Below, one piece after another: positions 24,844-35,519 of a stretch of DNA of 64,000 nt. The DNA is taken from NCBI GenBank assembly GCA_947644715.1, contig CANSAP010000003.1, forward strand, positions 1-64,000, written 5' to 3'. The translations under genes and the position numbers were made by a program. Below the pieces are notes generated by a model, which worked only from the letters and a program-made list of their open reading frames with translations, was not told the DNA's origin and ran no database searches. Each line of letters begins with the position of its first letter. Position 1 is the stretch's first letter. The DNA comes from an uncultured Bacteroidales bacterium (lineage in GTDB: Bacteria; Bacteroidota; Bacteroidia; Bacteroidales; Muribaculaceae).

Positions 24844-25596
24844 TTAACGGTTGTTATTGCCACCCTTGCGGCCGCGGAATGAACCGCGACGGTCACGACG
24901 GTCGCCGAAGCCACGGTCGCCGCGAGGGCCCTTGTTGTCAGCTGCGGTGTACTGGGGGGTCAGTTCGCGCTTGCCGTAAACTTCACCACGGCAGATCCAA
25001 ACCTTGATGCCAAGGATGCCTACTTTGGTGAGAGCCTCCACGAGAGCGTAGTCGATGTCGGCACGCAGGGTGTGGAGCGGGGTGCGACCCTCCTTGAACA
25101 TTTCGGAGCGGGCGATTTCAGCGCCGTTGAGACGGCCGCTCACCTGCACCTTGATGCCTTCAGCGCCCATACGCATGGTGCTCTGGATGGCCATCTTCAC
25201 GGCACGACGGTAAGCCACTTTGTTCTCAATCTGACGGGCGATGTTGGCAGCCACGAGTTCGGCGTCGAGCTCAGGGCGACGGATTTCGTGCACGTTTACC
25301 TGCACGTCCTTGCCGGTGAGCTTAACGAGTTCCTTCTTGAGGTTGTCAACGTCCTGACCACCCTTACCGATGATGAGACCGGGGCGGGAGGTGCAGATGG
25401 TTACGGTGACCATCTTCAGGGTGCGCTCAATGATTACGCGTGAAACGCTTGCCTTGGCAAGACGGGTAGCGAGGTACTTGCGGATCTTGGAGTCTTCGAG
25501 AAGGGTCTCGCCGTACTTCTTGCCGCCGTACCAGTTTGAGTCCCAGCCACGGATCACGCCGAGGCGGTTGCTGATCGGATTAACTTTCTGTCCCAT
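24844..25596 (-). CDS. rpsC: 30S ribosomal protein S3
   Basis: 250 aa. The type II KH domain carries the GKGG loop ([15 protein letters not shown]); the C-terminal S3 domain follows. After about residue 218 comes an Arg/Gly-rich tail ([20 protein letters not shown]) typical of Bacteroidota S3. Part of the mRNA entry helicase site. Confidence 0.97.
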   Translation of the reverse strand: MGQKVNPISNRLGVIRGWDSNWYGGKKYGETLLEDSKIRKYLATRLAKASVSRVIIERTLKMVTVTICTSRPGLIIGKGGQDVDNLKKELVKLTGKDVQVNVHEIRRPELDAELVAANIARQIENKVAYRRAVKMAIQSTMRMGAEGIKVQVSGRLNGAEIARSEMFKEGRTPLHTLRADIDYALVEALTKVGILGIKVWICRGEVYGKRELTPQYTAADNKGPRGDRGFGDRRDRRGSFRGRKGGNNNR

Positions 25597-25606
25597 CTTG
25601 TCTTAA

Positions 25607-26008
25607 TTAAGCTTTGTTATCGATTGAGTCAACATAGATAGTCACGTGGTTTGAACGCTTGCGGATGCGGTAGCCGCGACCCTGGGGGGCGGGGCGGAGA
25701 CGCTTGAGCATGGGAGCGCAGTCCACGAAGATAGTGGATACGTAGAGCTCGCCTGCATCGGCTTTGCGGTCATTTTTCTGCTCCCAGTTAGCGATGGCGC
25801 TACGGAGGAGCTTCTCAACTCGGCGGGCAGCTTCCTTATTGGAGAATTTCAGGATACCGAGGGCTTTGAACACCTCTACACCACGCACCATGTCGGCCAC
25901 GAGGCGCATCTTGCGGGGTGAAGTGGGCACATTGCGCAGCTTGGCGAAGTACTGGTTCTTGCGAGCCTCCTTCAGCACTTCTGCTGATTCTTTCTTTCTT
26001 TTACCCAT
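25607..26008 (-). CDS. rplV: 50S ribosomal protein L22
   Basis: 133 aa; the globular part and the beta hairpin that reaches the exit tunnel ([20 protein letters not shown]), site of macrolide-resistance changes, look wild-type in layout. Ten bp before rpsC. Confidence 0.97.
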   Translation of the reverse strand: MGKRKKESAEVLKEARKNQYFAKLRNVPTSPRKMRLVADMVRGVEVFKALGILKFSNKEAARRVEKLLRSAIANWEQKNDRKADAGELYVSTIFVDCAPMLKRLRPAPQGRGYRIRKRSNHVTIYVDSIDNKA

Positions 26009-26053
26009 TTTATATTATTCTGCTTTATTCTTGTTTAGGTGATATGCGGGCCT

Positions 26054-26323
26054 TTATTTCTTCTTGTTGCCGGCGTGGCCGCGGAAGTTGCGGGTGGGGG
26101 CGAACTCGCCGAGCTTGTGGCCTACCATGTTTTCAGTCACATAAACGGGGATGAACTTGTTGCCGTTATGCACTGCGAAGGTGTGGCCTACGAAGTCGGG
26201 GGAGATCATGGAGGCGCGGCTCCAGGTCTTGATTACAGACTTCTTGCCGGACTCTTCCATGGCAGCTACCTTCTTCTCGAGCTTGACGGAGATAAAGGGT
26301 CCTTTTTTTAACGAACGACTCAT
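26054..26323 (-). CDS. rpsS: 30S ribosomal protein S19
   Basis: 89 aa; [11 protein letters not shown] and [17 protein letters not shown] are the expected signatures. Binds the 16S head with S13. Confidence 0.97.
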   Translation of the reverse strand: MSRSLKKGPFISVKLEKKVAAMEESGKKSVIKTWSRASMISPDFVGHTFAVHNGNKFIPVYVTENMVGHKLGEFAPTRNFRGHAGNKKK

Positions 26324-26348
26324 TGTGTTTGTCTTGCTTTAATCGTGT

Positions 26349-27176
26349 TTACTTTTTCCTTCTCTCAATTATGTACTTCGAAGAGTGTTTCTTCGGAGCA
26401 CGAGTCTTAAGACCCTTGGCGTAGAGGCCTGTGCGGCTACGGGGGTGTCCACCGCTCTGACGGCCTTCACCACCACCCATGGGGTGATCCACAGGGTTCA
26501 TAACAACACCACGGTTGTGGGGGCGACGACCGAGCCAACGGCTGCGACCGGCCTTACCGCTCTGTTCGAGGGCGTGGTCGGAGTTGCCTACGACGCCGAT
26601 AGTGGCTTTGCAGGCGAGCAGCACTTTGCGGGTTTCGCCGGAAGGAAGCTTGATTATAGCATAGTCACCTTCACGTGAAGTGAGCTGGGCGAAAGTGCCG
26701 GCGGAGCGGGCCATAGAGGCACCCTGGCCGGGACGCAGCTCAATGCAGTGAATAAGGGTACCAACGGGAATCTTGGCCAGGGGGAGGCAGTTGCCAACCT
26801 CGGGAGCAGCTTCGGGACCGCTCACCACCTGCTGGCCCACTTCGAGGCCGTTGGGAGCAATCATATAAGCCTTTTCACCGTCGGTGTAATAAAGCAGCGC
26901 GATGCGAGCTGAACGGTTAGGATCGTACTGGATTGATTTCACAGTAGCTACTACTCCGTCCTTGGCACGCTTGAAGTCGATGAAGCGGAGTTTGCGCTTG
27001 TGGCCACCGCCGCGGTAGCGGTTGGTGAGGTGGCCGGCAGCGTTGCGGCCGCCGGTGGAACGCTTGCCGACGGTCAGGGATTTCTCAGGTGTGGTAGCAG
27101 TGATGGTTCCTTTGAACACACCTATAACTTTGTGTCGCTGGCCCGGAGTTACGGGCTTGAATTTTCTTACTGCCAT
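26349..27176 (-). CDS. rplB: 50S ribosomal protein L2
   Basis: 275 aa, full length. The near-universal [20 protein letters not shown] segment, needed for subunit joining and peptidyl transfer, lies near residue 215. Confidence 0.98.
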   Translation of the reverse strand: MAVRKFKPVTPGQRHKVIGVFKGTITATTPEKSLTVGKRSTGGRNAAGHLTNRYRGGGHKRKLRFIDFKRAKDGVVATVKSIQYDPNRSARIALLYYTDGEKAYMIAPNGLEVGQQVVSGPEAAPEVGNCLPLAKIPVGTLIHCIELRPGQGASMARSAGTFAQLTSREGDYAIIKLPSGETRKVLLACKATIGVVGNSDHALEQSGKAGRSRWLGRRPHNRGVVMNPVDHPMGGGEGRQSGGHPRSRTGLYAKGLKTRAPKKHSSKYIIERRKK

Positions 27177-27182
27177 TTGTGC

Positions 27183-27473
27183 TTAGATGTTGCTGTAATA
27201 GTCAATAGTCTGGCCTTCGGCCACGGTTACGTAAGCCTTTTTGAAGGCTGCGGTAGCGCCTTTGATGAGGCCACCTTTAGTGTAGCGCTGTTTGCGCTTG
27301 CCGGCATAGAGAGCCGTGTTGACTTTCACCACCTTCACGCCGTACATTTTCTCAATCAGGTCTTTGATCTGATATTTGTTGGCGCTGGGAGACACTGCGA
27401 AGGTGTAGCAGTTAAGCTTTTCGCTGTCTGCGGTAGCGGCTTCGGTCACGATGGGTTTAATCTGGATATCCAT
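27183..27473 (-). CDS. rplW: 50S ribosomal protein L23
   Basis: 96 aa; it docks trigger factor and SRP at the tunnel exit. The tunnel loop is of the short bacterial type (KVVKVNTALYAGKRKQRYTK). Six bp before rplB. Confidence 0.96.
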   Translation of the reverse strand: MDIQIKPIVTEAATADSEKLNCYTFAVSPSANKYQIKDLIEKMYGVKVVKVNTALYAGKRKQRYTKGGLIKGATAAFKKAYVTVAEGQTIDYYSNI

Positions 27474-27487
27474 GTCAAGAGGTCTCC

Positions 27488-28123
27488 TTAAAGTTGGTTA
27501 ACGATTTCAACGCTGCCCTCGGTCAGGAGGATAGAGTCATTGTTGAGCACTACGTAGGTGTTGAGGTCAGAAGCCTGCTTAACGAAAACACCGGGCACGT
27601 TGCGGGTGGAGAGTACGGTGTTCTTGTCGGACTCTGCAAGCACGAGGAGCACTTTCTTGCCGTCGAGCTTGAAGGCTTTTGCCATTGCGGTGTAGTTTTT
27701 GGTCTTGGGAGCCTCCCAAGCGATGTTCTCCACCACGATGATGCGTCCTTCCTCAGCCTTGGAAGTGAGGGCGAGGCGACGAGCCAGAGCCTTCATCTTC
27801 TTGTTCACCTTGAAACGGTAGTCACGGGGACGGGGACCGAATACGCGGCCACCACCGATGAGCACGGGTGAATTGATGTCACCGCGACGTGCGCCGCCGC
27901 CACCTTTCTGGCGACCGAGCTTGCGGGTTGAACCGCTCACTTCGCTGCGCTCTTTGCTCTTGTGAGTGCCCTGACGCTGGTTTGCGAGGAATTGTTTTAC
28001 GTCGAGATATACCACGTGAGCGGGGTTGCCCTCTTCTTCGCGGCTTACAGCGAATACTTCGTCGTTGAGTACGACCTTGCGGCCGGTGTCCTCACCATTG
28101 ATGTTGAATACTGCTACTTCCAT
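27488..28123 (-). CDS. rplD: 50S ribosomal protein L4
   Basis: 211 aa. The tunnel loop ([20 protein letters not shown]) is intact. L4 represses the S10 operon in Proteobacteria; no equivalent leader is obvious before rpsJ here. One-base overlap with rplC. Confidence 0.97.
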   Translation of the reverse strand: MEVAVFNINGEDTGRKVVLNDEVFAVSREEEGNPAHVVYLDVKQFLANQRQGTHKSKERSEVSGSTRKLGRQKGGGGARRGDINSPVLIGGGRVFGPRPRDYRFKVNKKMKALARRLALTSKAEEGRIIVVENIAWEAPKTKNYTAMAKAFKLDGKKVLLVLAESDKNTVLSTRNVPGVFVKQASDLNTYVVLNNDSILLTEGSVEIVNQL

Positions 28124-28740
28124 TACTTCTCAACTAAAACGATTGAACCTTTGTGACCGGGGATAGAACCCTTCACCATTAACAAATTGTGCTCAGGCAG
28201 AATTTTGATTACCTGAAGATTCTGCACGGTAACACGCTCGTTACCCATCTGGCCGGCCATGCGCATGCCCTTGAATACCTTTGCGGGGTAGGAGCAGGCA
28301 CCGATTGAACCGGGAGCGCGCAGGCGGTTGTGCTGGCCGTGAGTGCTCTGACCCACGCCGCCGAAGCCGTGGCGCTTAACTACGCCCTGGAAGCCTTTAC
28401 CCTTGCTGGTGCCGACAACGTCAACGAAGTTGCCTTCCTCGAACATGTCGACAGTGAGGGTGCTGCCCAGAGCGGGCACAGTGGCATAAGAGTTGAACTC
28501 AGCCAAGTGGCGCTGGGGGGCTACTCCGGCCTTTTTGAAGTGACCTGCTTCGGGGCGGGTGGTGTGCTTCTCTTTCTTCTCCTGGAAGCCGATCTGCACT
28601 GCCTCGTAGCCGTCAGTTTCAACGGTCTTGATTTGAGTAACCACACAAGGACCTACTTCGATAACAGTGCACGGCACGTTCTTGCCGTCGGCACTGAAAA
28701 CGGATGTCATTCCGATTTTCTTTCCAATTAATCCTGGCAT
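28123..28740 (-). CDS. rplC: 50S ribosomal protein L3
   Basis: 205 aa. The long loop toward the peptidyl-transferase centre ([20 protein letters not shown]) is present and complete. L3 initiates 50S assembly with L24. Confidence 0.97.
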   Translation of the reverse strand: MPGLIGKKIGMTSVFSADGKNVPCTVIEVGPCVVTQIKTVETDGYEAVQIGFQEKKEKHTTRPEAGHFKKAGVAPQRHLAEFNSYATVPALGSTLTVDMFEEGNFVDVVGTSKGKGFQGVVKRHGFGGVGQSTHGQHNRLRAPGSIGACSYPAKVFKGMRMAGQMGNERVTVQNLQVIKILPEHNLLMVKGSIPGHKGSIVLVEK

Positions 28741-28764
28741 TTCTACTGGTTATTTATGTCAGCG

Positions 28765-28795
28765 CCGGGTCTTCTCCAGACCGGGGAAGACCCGG
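28765..28795 (-). other. Strong intercistronic hairpin between rpsJ and rplC
   Basis: CCGGGTCTTC (28765-28774) and GAAGACCCGG (28786-28795) form a perfect 10-bp stem with an 11-nt loop inside the 95-bp gap. No T-run follows on either strand, so it is not a normal terminator. It could be an mRNA stability element, processing site or protein-binding site. Confidence 0.6.
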
Positions 28796-28835
28796 ATGAC
28801 TGTTCTATTGGTTGTGTTATTGTTACTTGCGGTTA

Positions 28836-29141
28836 TTACACCTTGATGCTTACGTCCACACCGCTGGGGAGTTCGAGCTTCATGAGAGCGTCTACGGTCT
28901 TTGCTGTTGAGCTGTAGATGTCGATGAGACGCTGGTAGGAGCTGAGCTGGAACTGCTCGCGGCTCTTCTTGTTAACGAAAGTGGAGCGGTTAACGGTGAA
29001 GATGCGCTTGTAAGTGGGCAGGGGTATGGGGCCGCTCACCACAGCGTCGGTAGCCTTCACAGTCTTCACGATCTTCTCGGCGCTCTTGTCAACCAGGTTA
29101 TGGTCGTAAGATTTGAGTTTGATTCTGATTTTCTGGCTCAT
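28836..29141 (-). CDS. rpsJ: 30S ribosomal protein S10
   Basis: 101 aa; [20 protein letters not shown] and [17 protein letters not shown] are the family hallmarks. Also known as NusE, the antitermination partner of NusB (encoded at 35520-36920). It follows fusA by 19 bp with no tuf in between. Confidence 0.98.
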   Translation of the reverse strand: MSQKIRIKLKSYDHNLVDKSAEKIVKTVKATDAVVSGPIPLPTYKRIFTVNRSTFVNKKSREQFQLSSYQRLIDIYSSTAKTVDALMKLELPSGVDVSIKV

Positions 29142-29160
29142 ATTGTGTTGTTGTATTTTT

Positions 29161-31284
29161 TTACTTGAGAAGGTCTACACGGCCCTGGCACTCGGTCAGG
29201 ACGTTCTTGGCGATTGAGGAGCTAACCTCTGAGTAGTGAGAGAAGGTCATGGTGCTGGTAGCGCGACCGGAGGTGATGGTGCGCAGGGCGGTTACATAAC
29301 CGAACATCTCTGCCAGAGGAGCGGTAGCCTTAACGATACGGGCGCCGGAGCGGCTTGTTTCCATGCCTTCTACCTGGCCACGACGCTTGTTAAGGTCGCC
29401 GATTACGTCACCCATGCTCTCTTCGGGGGTCACAACCTCAATCTTCATGATGGGCTCCATGAGGACGGGGCCGGCCTTTTCGCTGGCCTTCTTGAAGGCC
29501 TGGATGGCGCAGAGCTCGAATGAAAGCTGGTCAGAGTCAACGGGGTGGAATGAACCGTCGAGCAGAGTAACTTTGAGGCGCTCTACGGGATAGCCTGCGA
29601 GCACGCCGTTCTTCATTGCGGTCTGGAAGCCTTTCTGCACTGAGGGGATGTATTCCTTGGGCACGTTACCACCCTTAACCTCGTCGATGAACTGGAGGCT
29701 GCCTTCGAAGTCGTCGTCAGCGGGTTCAACACGCACGATGATGTCGGCGAACTTACCGCGACCACCGGTCTGCTTCTTGAATACCTCGCGAAGTTCAACG
29801 GGCTTGGTGATTGCTTCCTTATAAGTTACCTGGGGACGACCCTGGTTACATTCAACCTTGAATTCGCGCTTGAGACGGTCGATGATGATATCGAGGTGAA
29901 GCTCACCCATACCGGAGATAACGGTCTGGCCGGTTTCTTCGTTGGTCTCTACGCGGAAAGTGGGATCCTCTTCGGCGAGCTTCTGGAGGCCAACGCCGAG
30001 TTTGTCGAGGTCTTTCTGAGTCTTGGGCTCTACTGCGATACCGATTACGGGATCGGGGAACTCCATGCTCTCGAGCACGATGGGAGCATCTTCAGAGCAG
30101 AGTGTATCACCGGTGCGGATATCCTTGAAGCCTACGCCTGCGCCGATATCACCGCAACCGATTTTCTCTTTGGGGTTCTGCTTGTTGGAGTGCATTTGGA
30201 AGAGGCGGGAGATACGCTCCTTTTTGCCTGAACGGGAGTTGAGGCAGTAGGAACCGGCCTCGATTTCGCCTGAGTAAACGCGGAAGAAGCAGAGACGGCC
30301 TACATAGGGGTCGGTTGCAATCTTGAATGCGAGAGCGCACATGGGCTCCTCGGGGAGGGGCTTGCGGGTGATGATGGTGTCGGGGTCGCCTACTGCGGTG
30401 CCTTCAACTGCGGGGTTGTCCTCGGGTGAGGGCAGATATGCGCATACGGCGTCGAGCAGGGTCTGAACACCTTTGTTTTTGAAAGAAGAGCCGCAAATCA
30501 TGGGGTTGATGGCCATTGAGAGAGTGGCTTTGCGGATAGCGGCTTTGATTTCGTCGACAGTGATTGTGGAGGGATCGTCGAAGTATTTCTCCATGAGGGC
30601 GTCATCATGCTCGGCAAGAGTTTCGAGCATTTTGTCGTGCCATTCTTCGGCTTCAGCCTGAAGGTTTGCGGGGATATCCTCCACGGAGTATTCAGCACCC
30701 ATTGTTTCGTCGTGCCAGAAGATAGCCTTCATGGTCACGAGGTCAACCACACCCTTGAATGTTTCTTCAGCACCGATAGGAATCTGAATGGGCAGGGGTG
30801 TTGCGCCGAGCACTTCGCGCACCTGGCGAACAACCTCGAAGAAGTTGGCGCCAGAGCGGTCCATCTTGTTAACGTATCCGATACGGGGCACGTTGTATTT
30901 CTCAGCCTGACGCCATACGGTTTCACTCTGGGGTTCCACACCGCCTACTGCGCAGAATGCAGCCACGGCGCCGTCGAGCACACGCAGAGAGCGTTCAACC
31001 TCAACGGTGAAGTCAACGTGTCCCGGAGTGTCAATCAGGTTGATTTTATACTTGTTGTCGTTGTAGTTCCAGAAAGTGGTGGTAGCGGCAGAAGTAATAG
31101 TGATACCACGCTCCTGCTCCTGTTCCATCCAGTCCATGGTAGCGGCGCCGTCGTGCACCTCACCGATTTTGTGAGTCAGACCGGTGTAGAAGAGGATACG
31201 CTCGGAGGTAGTTGTCTTACCGGCATCGATGTGGGCCATGATGCCAATGTTACGGGTAAGCTTGAGTTCGTCGTTTTTAGCCAT
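29161..31284 (-). CDS. fusA: Translation elongation factor G
   Basis: 707 aa, canonical length. G1 AHIDAGKT (17-24), G3 DTPGHVDF, G4 NKMD ([10 protein letters not shown]), then domains II-V with [18 protein letters not shown]. It drives translocation on the ribosome. Domain IV is complete, so this is the housekeeping copy rather than a resistance paralogue. Confidence 0.98.
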   Translation of the reverse strand: MAKNDELKLTRNIGIMAHIDAGKTTTSERILFYTGLTHKIGEVHDGAATMDWMEQEQERGITITSAATTTFWNYNDNKYKINLIDTPGHVDFTVEVERSLRVLDGAVAAFCAVGGVEPQSETVWRQAEKYNVPRIGYVNKMDRSGANFFEVVRQVREVLGATPLPIQIPIGAEETFKGVVDLVTMKAIFWHDETMGAEYSVEDIPANLQAEAEEWHDKMLETLAEHDDALMEKYFDDPSTITVDEIKAAIRKATLSMAINPMICGSSFKNKGVQTLLDAVCAYLPSPEDNPAVEGTAVGDPDTIITRKPLPEEPMCALAFKIATDPYVGRLCFFRVYSGEIEAGSYCLNSRSGKKERISRLFQMHSNKQNPKEKIGCGDIGAGVGFKDIRTGDTLCSEDAPIVLESMEFPDPVIGIAVEPKTQKDLDKLGVGLQKLAEEDPTFRVETNEETGQTVISGMGELHLDIIIDRLKREFKVECNQGRPQVTYKEAITKPVELREVFKKQTGGRGKFADIIVRVEPADDDFEGSLQFIDEVKGGNVPKEYIPSVQKGFQTAMKNGVLAGYPVERLKVTLLDGSFHPVDSDQLSFELCAIQAFKKASEKAGPVLMEPIMKIEVVTPEESMGDVIGDLNKRRGQVEGMETSRSGARIVKATAPLAEMFGYVTALRTITSGRATSTMTFSHYSEVSSSIAKNVLTECQGRVDLLK

Positions 31285-31315
31285 TTTTCAGTGTTACTGA
31301 TTGATAGATGAAGAA

Positions 31316-31792
31316 TTAGAAGCGGAAGTGAGCGAATGCGCGGTTAGCTTCTGCCATGCGGTGCATGTCCTCTTTACGCTTGAATGCGCCACCCTGGTCG
31401 TTGAAAGCGTCGACGATTTCAGCGGCGAGCTTGTCGGCCATGGTTTTGCCGCCACGCTTGCGGGCGAAGAGGATGAGGTTCTTCATGGAGATTGACTCCT
31501 TGCGGTCGGCACGAATCTCAGTGGGTACCTGGAAGGTAGCACCGCCCACACGGCGGCTCTTTACCTCAACCTGGGGAGTGATGTTCTCAAGAGCCTTTTT
31601 CCAGATTTCGAGGGCAGATTTCTCCTCGTTGGGCATCTTGGCCTTAACGGTCTCGAGGGCGTTGTAGAAGATAGTGTAAGCGGTGCTCTTCTTGCCGTCA
31701 TACATCAGGTGGTTGACGAACTTGGTCACACGCACGTCGCCGAACACGGGATCGGGCAGGATCACTCTCTTTTTAGGCTTTGCTTTTCTCAT
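31316..31792 (-). CDS. rpsG: 30S ribosomal protein S7
   Basis: 158 aa; the N-terminal [23 protein letters not shown] and the beta ribbon ([19 protein letters not shown]) that touches E-site tRNA are intact. 151 bp of A/T-rich spacer without a clear element separates it from rpsL. Confidence 0.97.
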   Translation of the reverse strand: MRKAKPKKRVILPDPVFGDVRVTKFVNHLMYDGKKSTAYTIFYNALETVKAKMPNEEKSALEIWKKALENITPQVEVKSRRVGGATFQVPTEIRADRKESISMKNLILFARKRGGKTMADKLAAEIVDAFNDQGGAFKRKEDMHRMAEANRAFAHFRF

Positions 31793-31943
31793 TGTTTGAA
31801 GTAGCGTTTAATTTGATTTTGGCTGTCTTACATCTTCATCACTGCTCGCATGCAGAGATTACTCAACCGATGCCATCCTATAAATCAAAAAACTTTGTTA
31901 GAAAATTTTGTGTAATGATTTGGGGTGAATAGCTGAAGGACTA

Positions 31944-32327
<384 letters not shown>

Positions 32328-32475
32328 TCTTTGTCTTTTTAATTTATGGATTAAATGTGTAATATCTTTTTCGGGTGATTAAGAGGCGCCGCCCACACAT
32401 ACAGCTATCGCAACTAACCGTCTGAGATTCAGATGATTAGCAGCGAATTGGCGGGCACTACCCACAAAATCGATG

Positions 32476-32507
32476 CAAAGTTACTAATAATTAGCGGATT
32501 ACACAAA
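32476..32507 (-). promoter_or_regulatory. Main promoter of the str-S10 operon (rpsL onward)
   Basis: On the minus strand TTTG (32504-32507), 20 bp, TAACTTTG (32476-32483): a perfect match. It implies a leader of about 140 nt (32328-32469) before the rpsL ATG, long enough for a regulatory structure, though I see only short stems in it. Confidence 0.8.
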
Positions 32508-32540
32508 TTTTCAGTGGCTTTTATCATGTTCTCCGGAAAC

Positions 32541-32595
32541 AAAAAAATTTGCGGGTCTGCAAGAGAATGCCCTGCGGCATTTTTTTGCAGACCCG
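32541..32595 (-). terminator. Intrinsic terminator of the nusB-tpx operon
   Basis: CGGGTCTGCA/TGCAGACCCG (32552-32561, 32586-32595) with a nested AATGCC/GGCATT stem; on the minus strand it is followed by CAAATTTTTTTG. It lies ~30 bp after the tpx stop and ~35 bp before the rpsL promoter. Confidence 0.85.
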
Positions 32596-32624
32596 GGAAT
32601 CGGATGTTTTTCCGATGCGTTTGC

Positions 32625-33119
32625 TTATTTCAGAAGATTCTTTACGAAGTCGTAGTCGGGTTCTTCGGTGATTTGTTCGCACAAAGAGGTGCCAAGAATG
32701 CGGCCCTCTTCGTCAATCACTACCAGCGCACGGGTGTAGAGACCTTTCATGGGGCCATCTTCAATGCGCACACCGTAGTCTTCGCCGAAACGGGAGCGGA
32801 AGCCGCTGCCTGTGGCCACGTTTTCAATACCGTTGGCTGTGCAGAAGCGGGCGGCAGCGAAGGGAAGGTCCATGCTGACGCATAGCACACGGGTGTTGGG
32901 GAGGGTTGCGGCATCGGCGTTAAAACGACGCACGGAGGCGGCGCAGACATCGGTGTCCATGCTGGGGAAGATGTTGAGCACCAGGCGATGACCTTTGTAA
33001 GTCTCAAGAGTAGCCTCTGACAGGTCTTGACGCACGAGGGTGAACTCGGGAGCCTTGTTTCCGGCTTCGGGCAGTCCGTTTACGTGCATGCCCATTCCGT
33101 TCAGAAATACTGTATTCAT
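32625..33119 (-). CDS. tpx: Thiol peroxidase Tpx
   Basis: 164 aa, atypical 2-Cys peroxiredoxin, reducing peroxides with thioredoxin. The peroxidatic Cys59 lies in FPSMDTDVCAAS and the resolving Cys93 in DLPFAAARFC, as in Tpx. No secretion signal. Last gene of the nusB-yajC-ybbR-coaE run, 50 bp after the DUF5606-like gene. Confidence 0.93.
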   Translation of the reverse strand: MNTVFLNGMGMHVNGLPEAGNKAPEFTLVRQDLSEATLETYKGHRLVLNIFPSMDTDVCAASVRRFNADAATLPNTRVLCVSMDLPFAAARFCTANGIENVATGSGFRSRFGEDYGVRIEDGPMKGLYTRALVVIDEEGRILGTSLCEQITEEPDYDFVKNLLK

Positions 33120-33169
33120 ATATGTATTTGTTGGGTTTGTCAGTTTAACGCCCTACCGGCTGCGAATGT

Positions 33170-33601
33170 TTACTTTGTTTCCTCAGGAGCTTCTTCACCT
33201 GGGGTCTCCTCTTTGGCTACGAATTCTGTGATGCCGGCTTGAAGCAGAAGGTTGTACCAGGAGAAGAATTTGCGGATGTCGCCATCATAGACGCGGTCGC
33301 GGTCGAAGTCCGGCAGCACGCGTGCAAATTCGTCGCGCAGGTTTCCGTCTGCCTGAAGAGCCTTAACGTCAACCGGTTTGCCATCATAGAGCTTGCGAGC
33401 ATTCTCAAAGATTTCAGGCAGGGGGACATCTTCTCCCTCAGTGTACATGGAGATATCGCCGAGGCTTACGATTTTGTCGCGGCTGTGTGCGGGGAAGCGC
33501 TTGTGGCTGATTATGTCTTCAACGAGAAGCATGTTCTTGCCATTGGTGATTATTTTGAAAAGGCCGGGCTTGCCGGTGATGGATAAGATGGTCTTAAGCA
33601 T
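33170..33601 (-). CDS. DUF5606-like conserved protein
   Basis: 143 aa, cytosolic, no membrane segment. MLKTILSITGKPGLFKII and the KIVSLGDISMYTEGEDVPL segment match a Bacteroidota-wide family I know as DUF5606; the N-terminal half has a small beta-barrel look and the C-terminus is an acidic tail (EETPGEEAPEETK). It follows coaE by 6 bp, a placement conserved in the phylum. Function unknown. Confidence 0.75.
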   Translation of the reverse strand: MLKTILSITGKPGLFKIITNGKNMLLVEDIISHKRFPAHSRDKIVSLGDISMYTEGEDVPLPEIFENARKLYDGKPVDVKALQADGNLRDEFARVLPDFDRDRVYDGDIRKFFSWYNLLLQAGITEFVAKEETPGEEAPEETK

Positions 33602-33607
33602 TGGAAT

Positions 33608-34204
33608 TCAGATGTTTATATCGTTGAATAAGTTATCAATTTGCGGGAGGAGCGGAGTGGCGTCGTCGTTGATTATTCGCGCAACGCGGTCGGCGGGCAA
33701 TGCCGCGAATTCTTCGTTTTGAGCAGACATGCGGGCGAGTATTTGCTCACGGGGGAGGCCATTGCGAGCCTGCACCCTTTTCACCCTTAATTCTTCGGGC
33801 GCCTCCACGAGCCAGATGCGGTGCATCCGCTCATCCAAGGAGGCGGTGTGCATGATTGCGCTTTCCACGATGAAAACCGGCGCGTCAGACCGGCTGATGC
33901 GTTGATTCAGATGCTCACGCACGGCTGAATGAACCAACGTATTCACCTGCGCGCGGACACGGGCATCACGGAAGATGCTGAGTGCCAGGAGGGAGCGGTT
34001 GATTCCTGTGCTGCAAATAACTTCATCGCCGACAATGCGCCGCAACTCACGATGAATTTCAGCAGAGGCATCCATGAGGCGCCGAGCCTCAAGGTCGCAG
34101 TCATAGACGGGTATTCCTCTCAGGGCGCAGATTCTGCAGACGACGCTTTTGCCGGCACCTATGCCGCCGGTCACACCTATTAATATAGGGGAGTTACCGT
34201 TCAT
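33608..34204 (-). CDS. coaE: Dephospho-CoA kinase
   Basis: 198 aa. P-loop GVTGGIGAGKSVV (about 9-21) and VYDCDLEARRLM (substrate-binding Asp). It performs the last step of coenzyme A synthesis; the earlier CoaBC step is encoded at 42201-43388. It overlaps ybbR by 11 nt. Confidence 0.95.
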   Translation of the reverse strand: MNGNSPILIGVTGGIGAGKSVVCRICALRGIPVYDCDLEARRLMDASAEIHRELRRIVGDEVICSTGINRSLLALSIFRDARVRAQVNTLVHSAVREHLNQRISRSDAPVFIVESAIMHTASLDERMHRIWLVEAPEELRVKRVQARNGLPREQILARMSAQNEEFAALPADRVARIINDDATPLLPQIDNLFNDINI

Positions 34205-35168
34205 GCCTGATGATTGTGAATGCCACTGAATCGGAGAGCAGCGTGGCGTTAGTGACGCCGGGGGGCACTGCGCCTATGGATAGAGGCATGCGTTGGTCTG
34301 AGGGTGCGCCTATGGTGCGATAGTCAGCCTGCACGGAGAAACCGTTGACGGGGATGTCGGTGCGGCTCATGGGGACAAGGTAGTTAATCTCGACCTTGTC
34401 GGGGAAGAGGACGAGTGACTGTCCTGAGGGTACGTTCGTCTGGCTGATAGGGACTGTCACCCGGCGGTTTTCGAGTGGTTCGACATTGACGGTGACCTGC
34501 ACGGAAGACGGTTCGAAGCGAGCACCTTTGATGGGGCGCAGCTTGACTGACTGAGTGAAGGAGTCGTTGACGCCCCGACGCACGATGCGTTCGGTGCTGA
34601 CATAGGAAATGGTGTCAATCACGTCTCTCAGGGCGAATACTTTAACCTGCTTGACGGAGCTTTTTGGGGATCCGCTGACCACTTTACCCAGCTCGGGCGT
34701 AATGTCGGTCACTACCCGGACGGGCACCATTTTGCCGGGCATGGTTGTGTAAGGGGCGCTGATGGAGTCGGCTGAGATGATGCTCACGGTAGCCCCTTGC
34801 CCGAAGATGCCGCGCACGTGGGTGAGCAGCGCGCGGGAAGAGACACGCAGACGGCCATCGGAGGCGAATTCTTTGAAGTCAATCTTGACTTCAGCTTCGC
34901 GCATGAGCCGCAGGCGGAGCAGATGGCTTCCGCGGTCGCGCACGCTGACATGGATGATGCCGGGAGGGTCGGTGATGAGGGTTACCGAGTCAGGCACACC
35001 GACGATTTTCAGGCGCACCTCGAAGTCGGTCTGCGCCTCTTCGTTGAGGGTCAGGATGCACCAAAAGGCAGCGGCCACCACCACGAACCCTGCGAAGATG
35101 CAGAGGTCGCGCAAGCGGCCGGTGGCCTTCAGACGATGGAAGGCAGCCTTCAGGGATTTGAGTGCCAT
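34194..35168 (-). CDS. YbbR/CdaR-like domain protein
   Basis: 324 aa. One N-terminal membrane helix (about 22-40) anchors a periplasmic part built of repeated YbbR-type beta units (for example DSVTLITDPPGIIHVSVRDRG; SSVQVTVNVEPLENRRV). In Firmicutes such proteins regulate diadenylate cyclase CdaA, but no cyclase gene is nearby. It sits between yajC and coaE. Confidence 0.85.
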   Translation of the reverse strand: MALKSLKAAFHRLKATGRLRDLCIFAGFVVVAAAFWCILTLNEEAQTDFEVRLKIVGVPDSVTLITDPPGIIHVSVRDRGSHLLRLRLMREAEVKIDFKEFASDGRLRVSSRALLTHVRGIFGQGATVSIISADSISAPYTTMPGKMVPVRVVTDITPELGKVVSGSPKSSVKQVKVFALRDVIDTISYVSTERIVRRGVNDSFTQSVKLRPIKGARFEPSSVQVTVNVEPLENRRVTVPISQTNVPSGQSLVLFPDKVEINYLVPMSRTDIPVNGFSVQADYRTIGAPSDQRMPLSIGAVPPGVTNATLLSDSVAFTIIRHER

Positions 35169-35183
35169 ACCCTCAACTCCGGA

Positions 35184-35498
35184 TTATTTATCCTTGACTT
35201 CGGAGTTGGCGGCGGGAGCTGCGTAGACGGATGTCTTCTCGATTTTGATGTTAACGCCGTCAGCAATTGTGATGATGAAGGTTGTTTCCTTAACCTCTTT
35301 GATGCGGCCGTAGATACCGCCGGCAGTCACAACGGCGTCACCCTTTTGCATTGATTCGCGGGCCTTTTTGATTTCTTTCTGCTTCTTGTTCTGAGGGCGA
35401 ATCATGAAGAAGTAGAAGATAGCCACCATGGCCACGATCATGAGGATGCCGGTGTAGCCGCCACCCTGTTGCTGCTGGAGAAGAATTGTGCTGAGCAT
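35184..35498 (-). CDS. yajC: Preprotein translocase accessory subunit YajC
   Basis: 104 aa, one transmembrane helix (about 18-36) followed by MIRPQNKKQKEIKKARESM and GDAVVTAGGIYGRI, the standard YajC pattern. Partner of SecDF in export. Confidence 0.95.
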   Translation of the reverse strand: MLSTILLQQQQGGGYTGILMIVAMVAIFYFFMIRPQNKKQKEIKKARESMQKGDAVVTAGGIYGRIKEVKETTFIITIADGVNIKIEKTSVYAAPAANSEVKDK

Positions 35499-35519
35499 AA
35501 TGTTCTATTGTGTTACTGA

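Noticed and set aside
31793-31943. Regulatory element in the rpsL-rpsG gap
   Set aside because: The 151-bp spacer is A/T-rich but shows no strong stem, terminator or matching promoter boxes.
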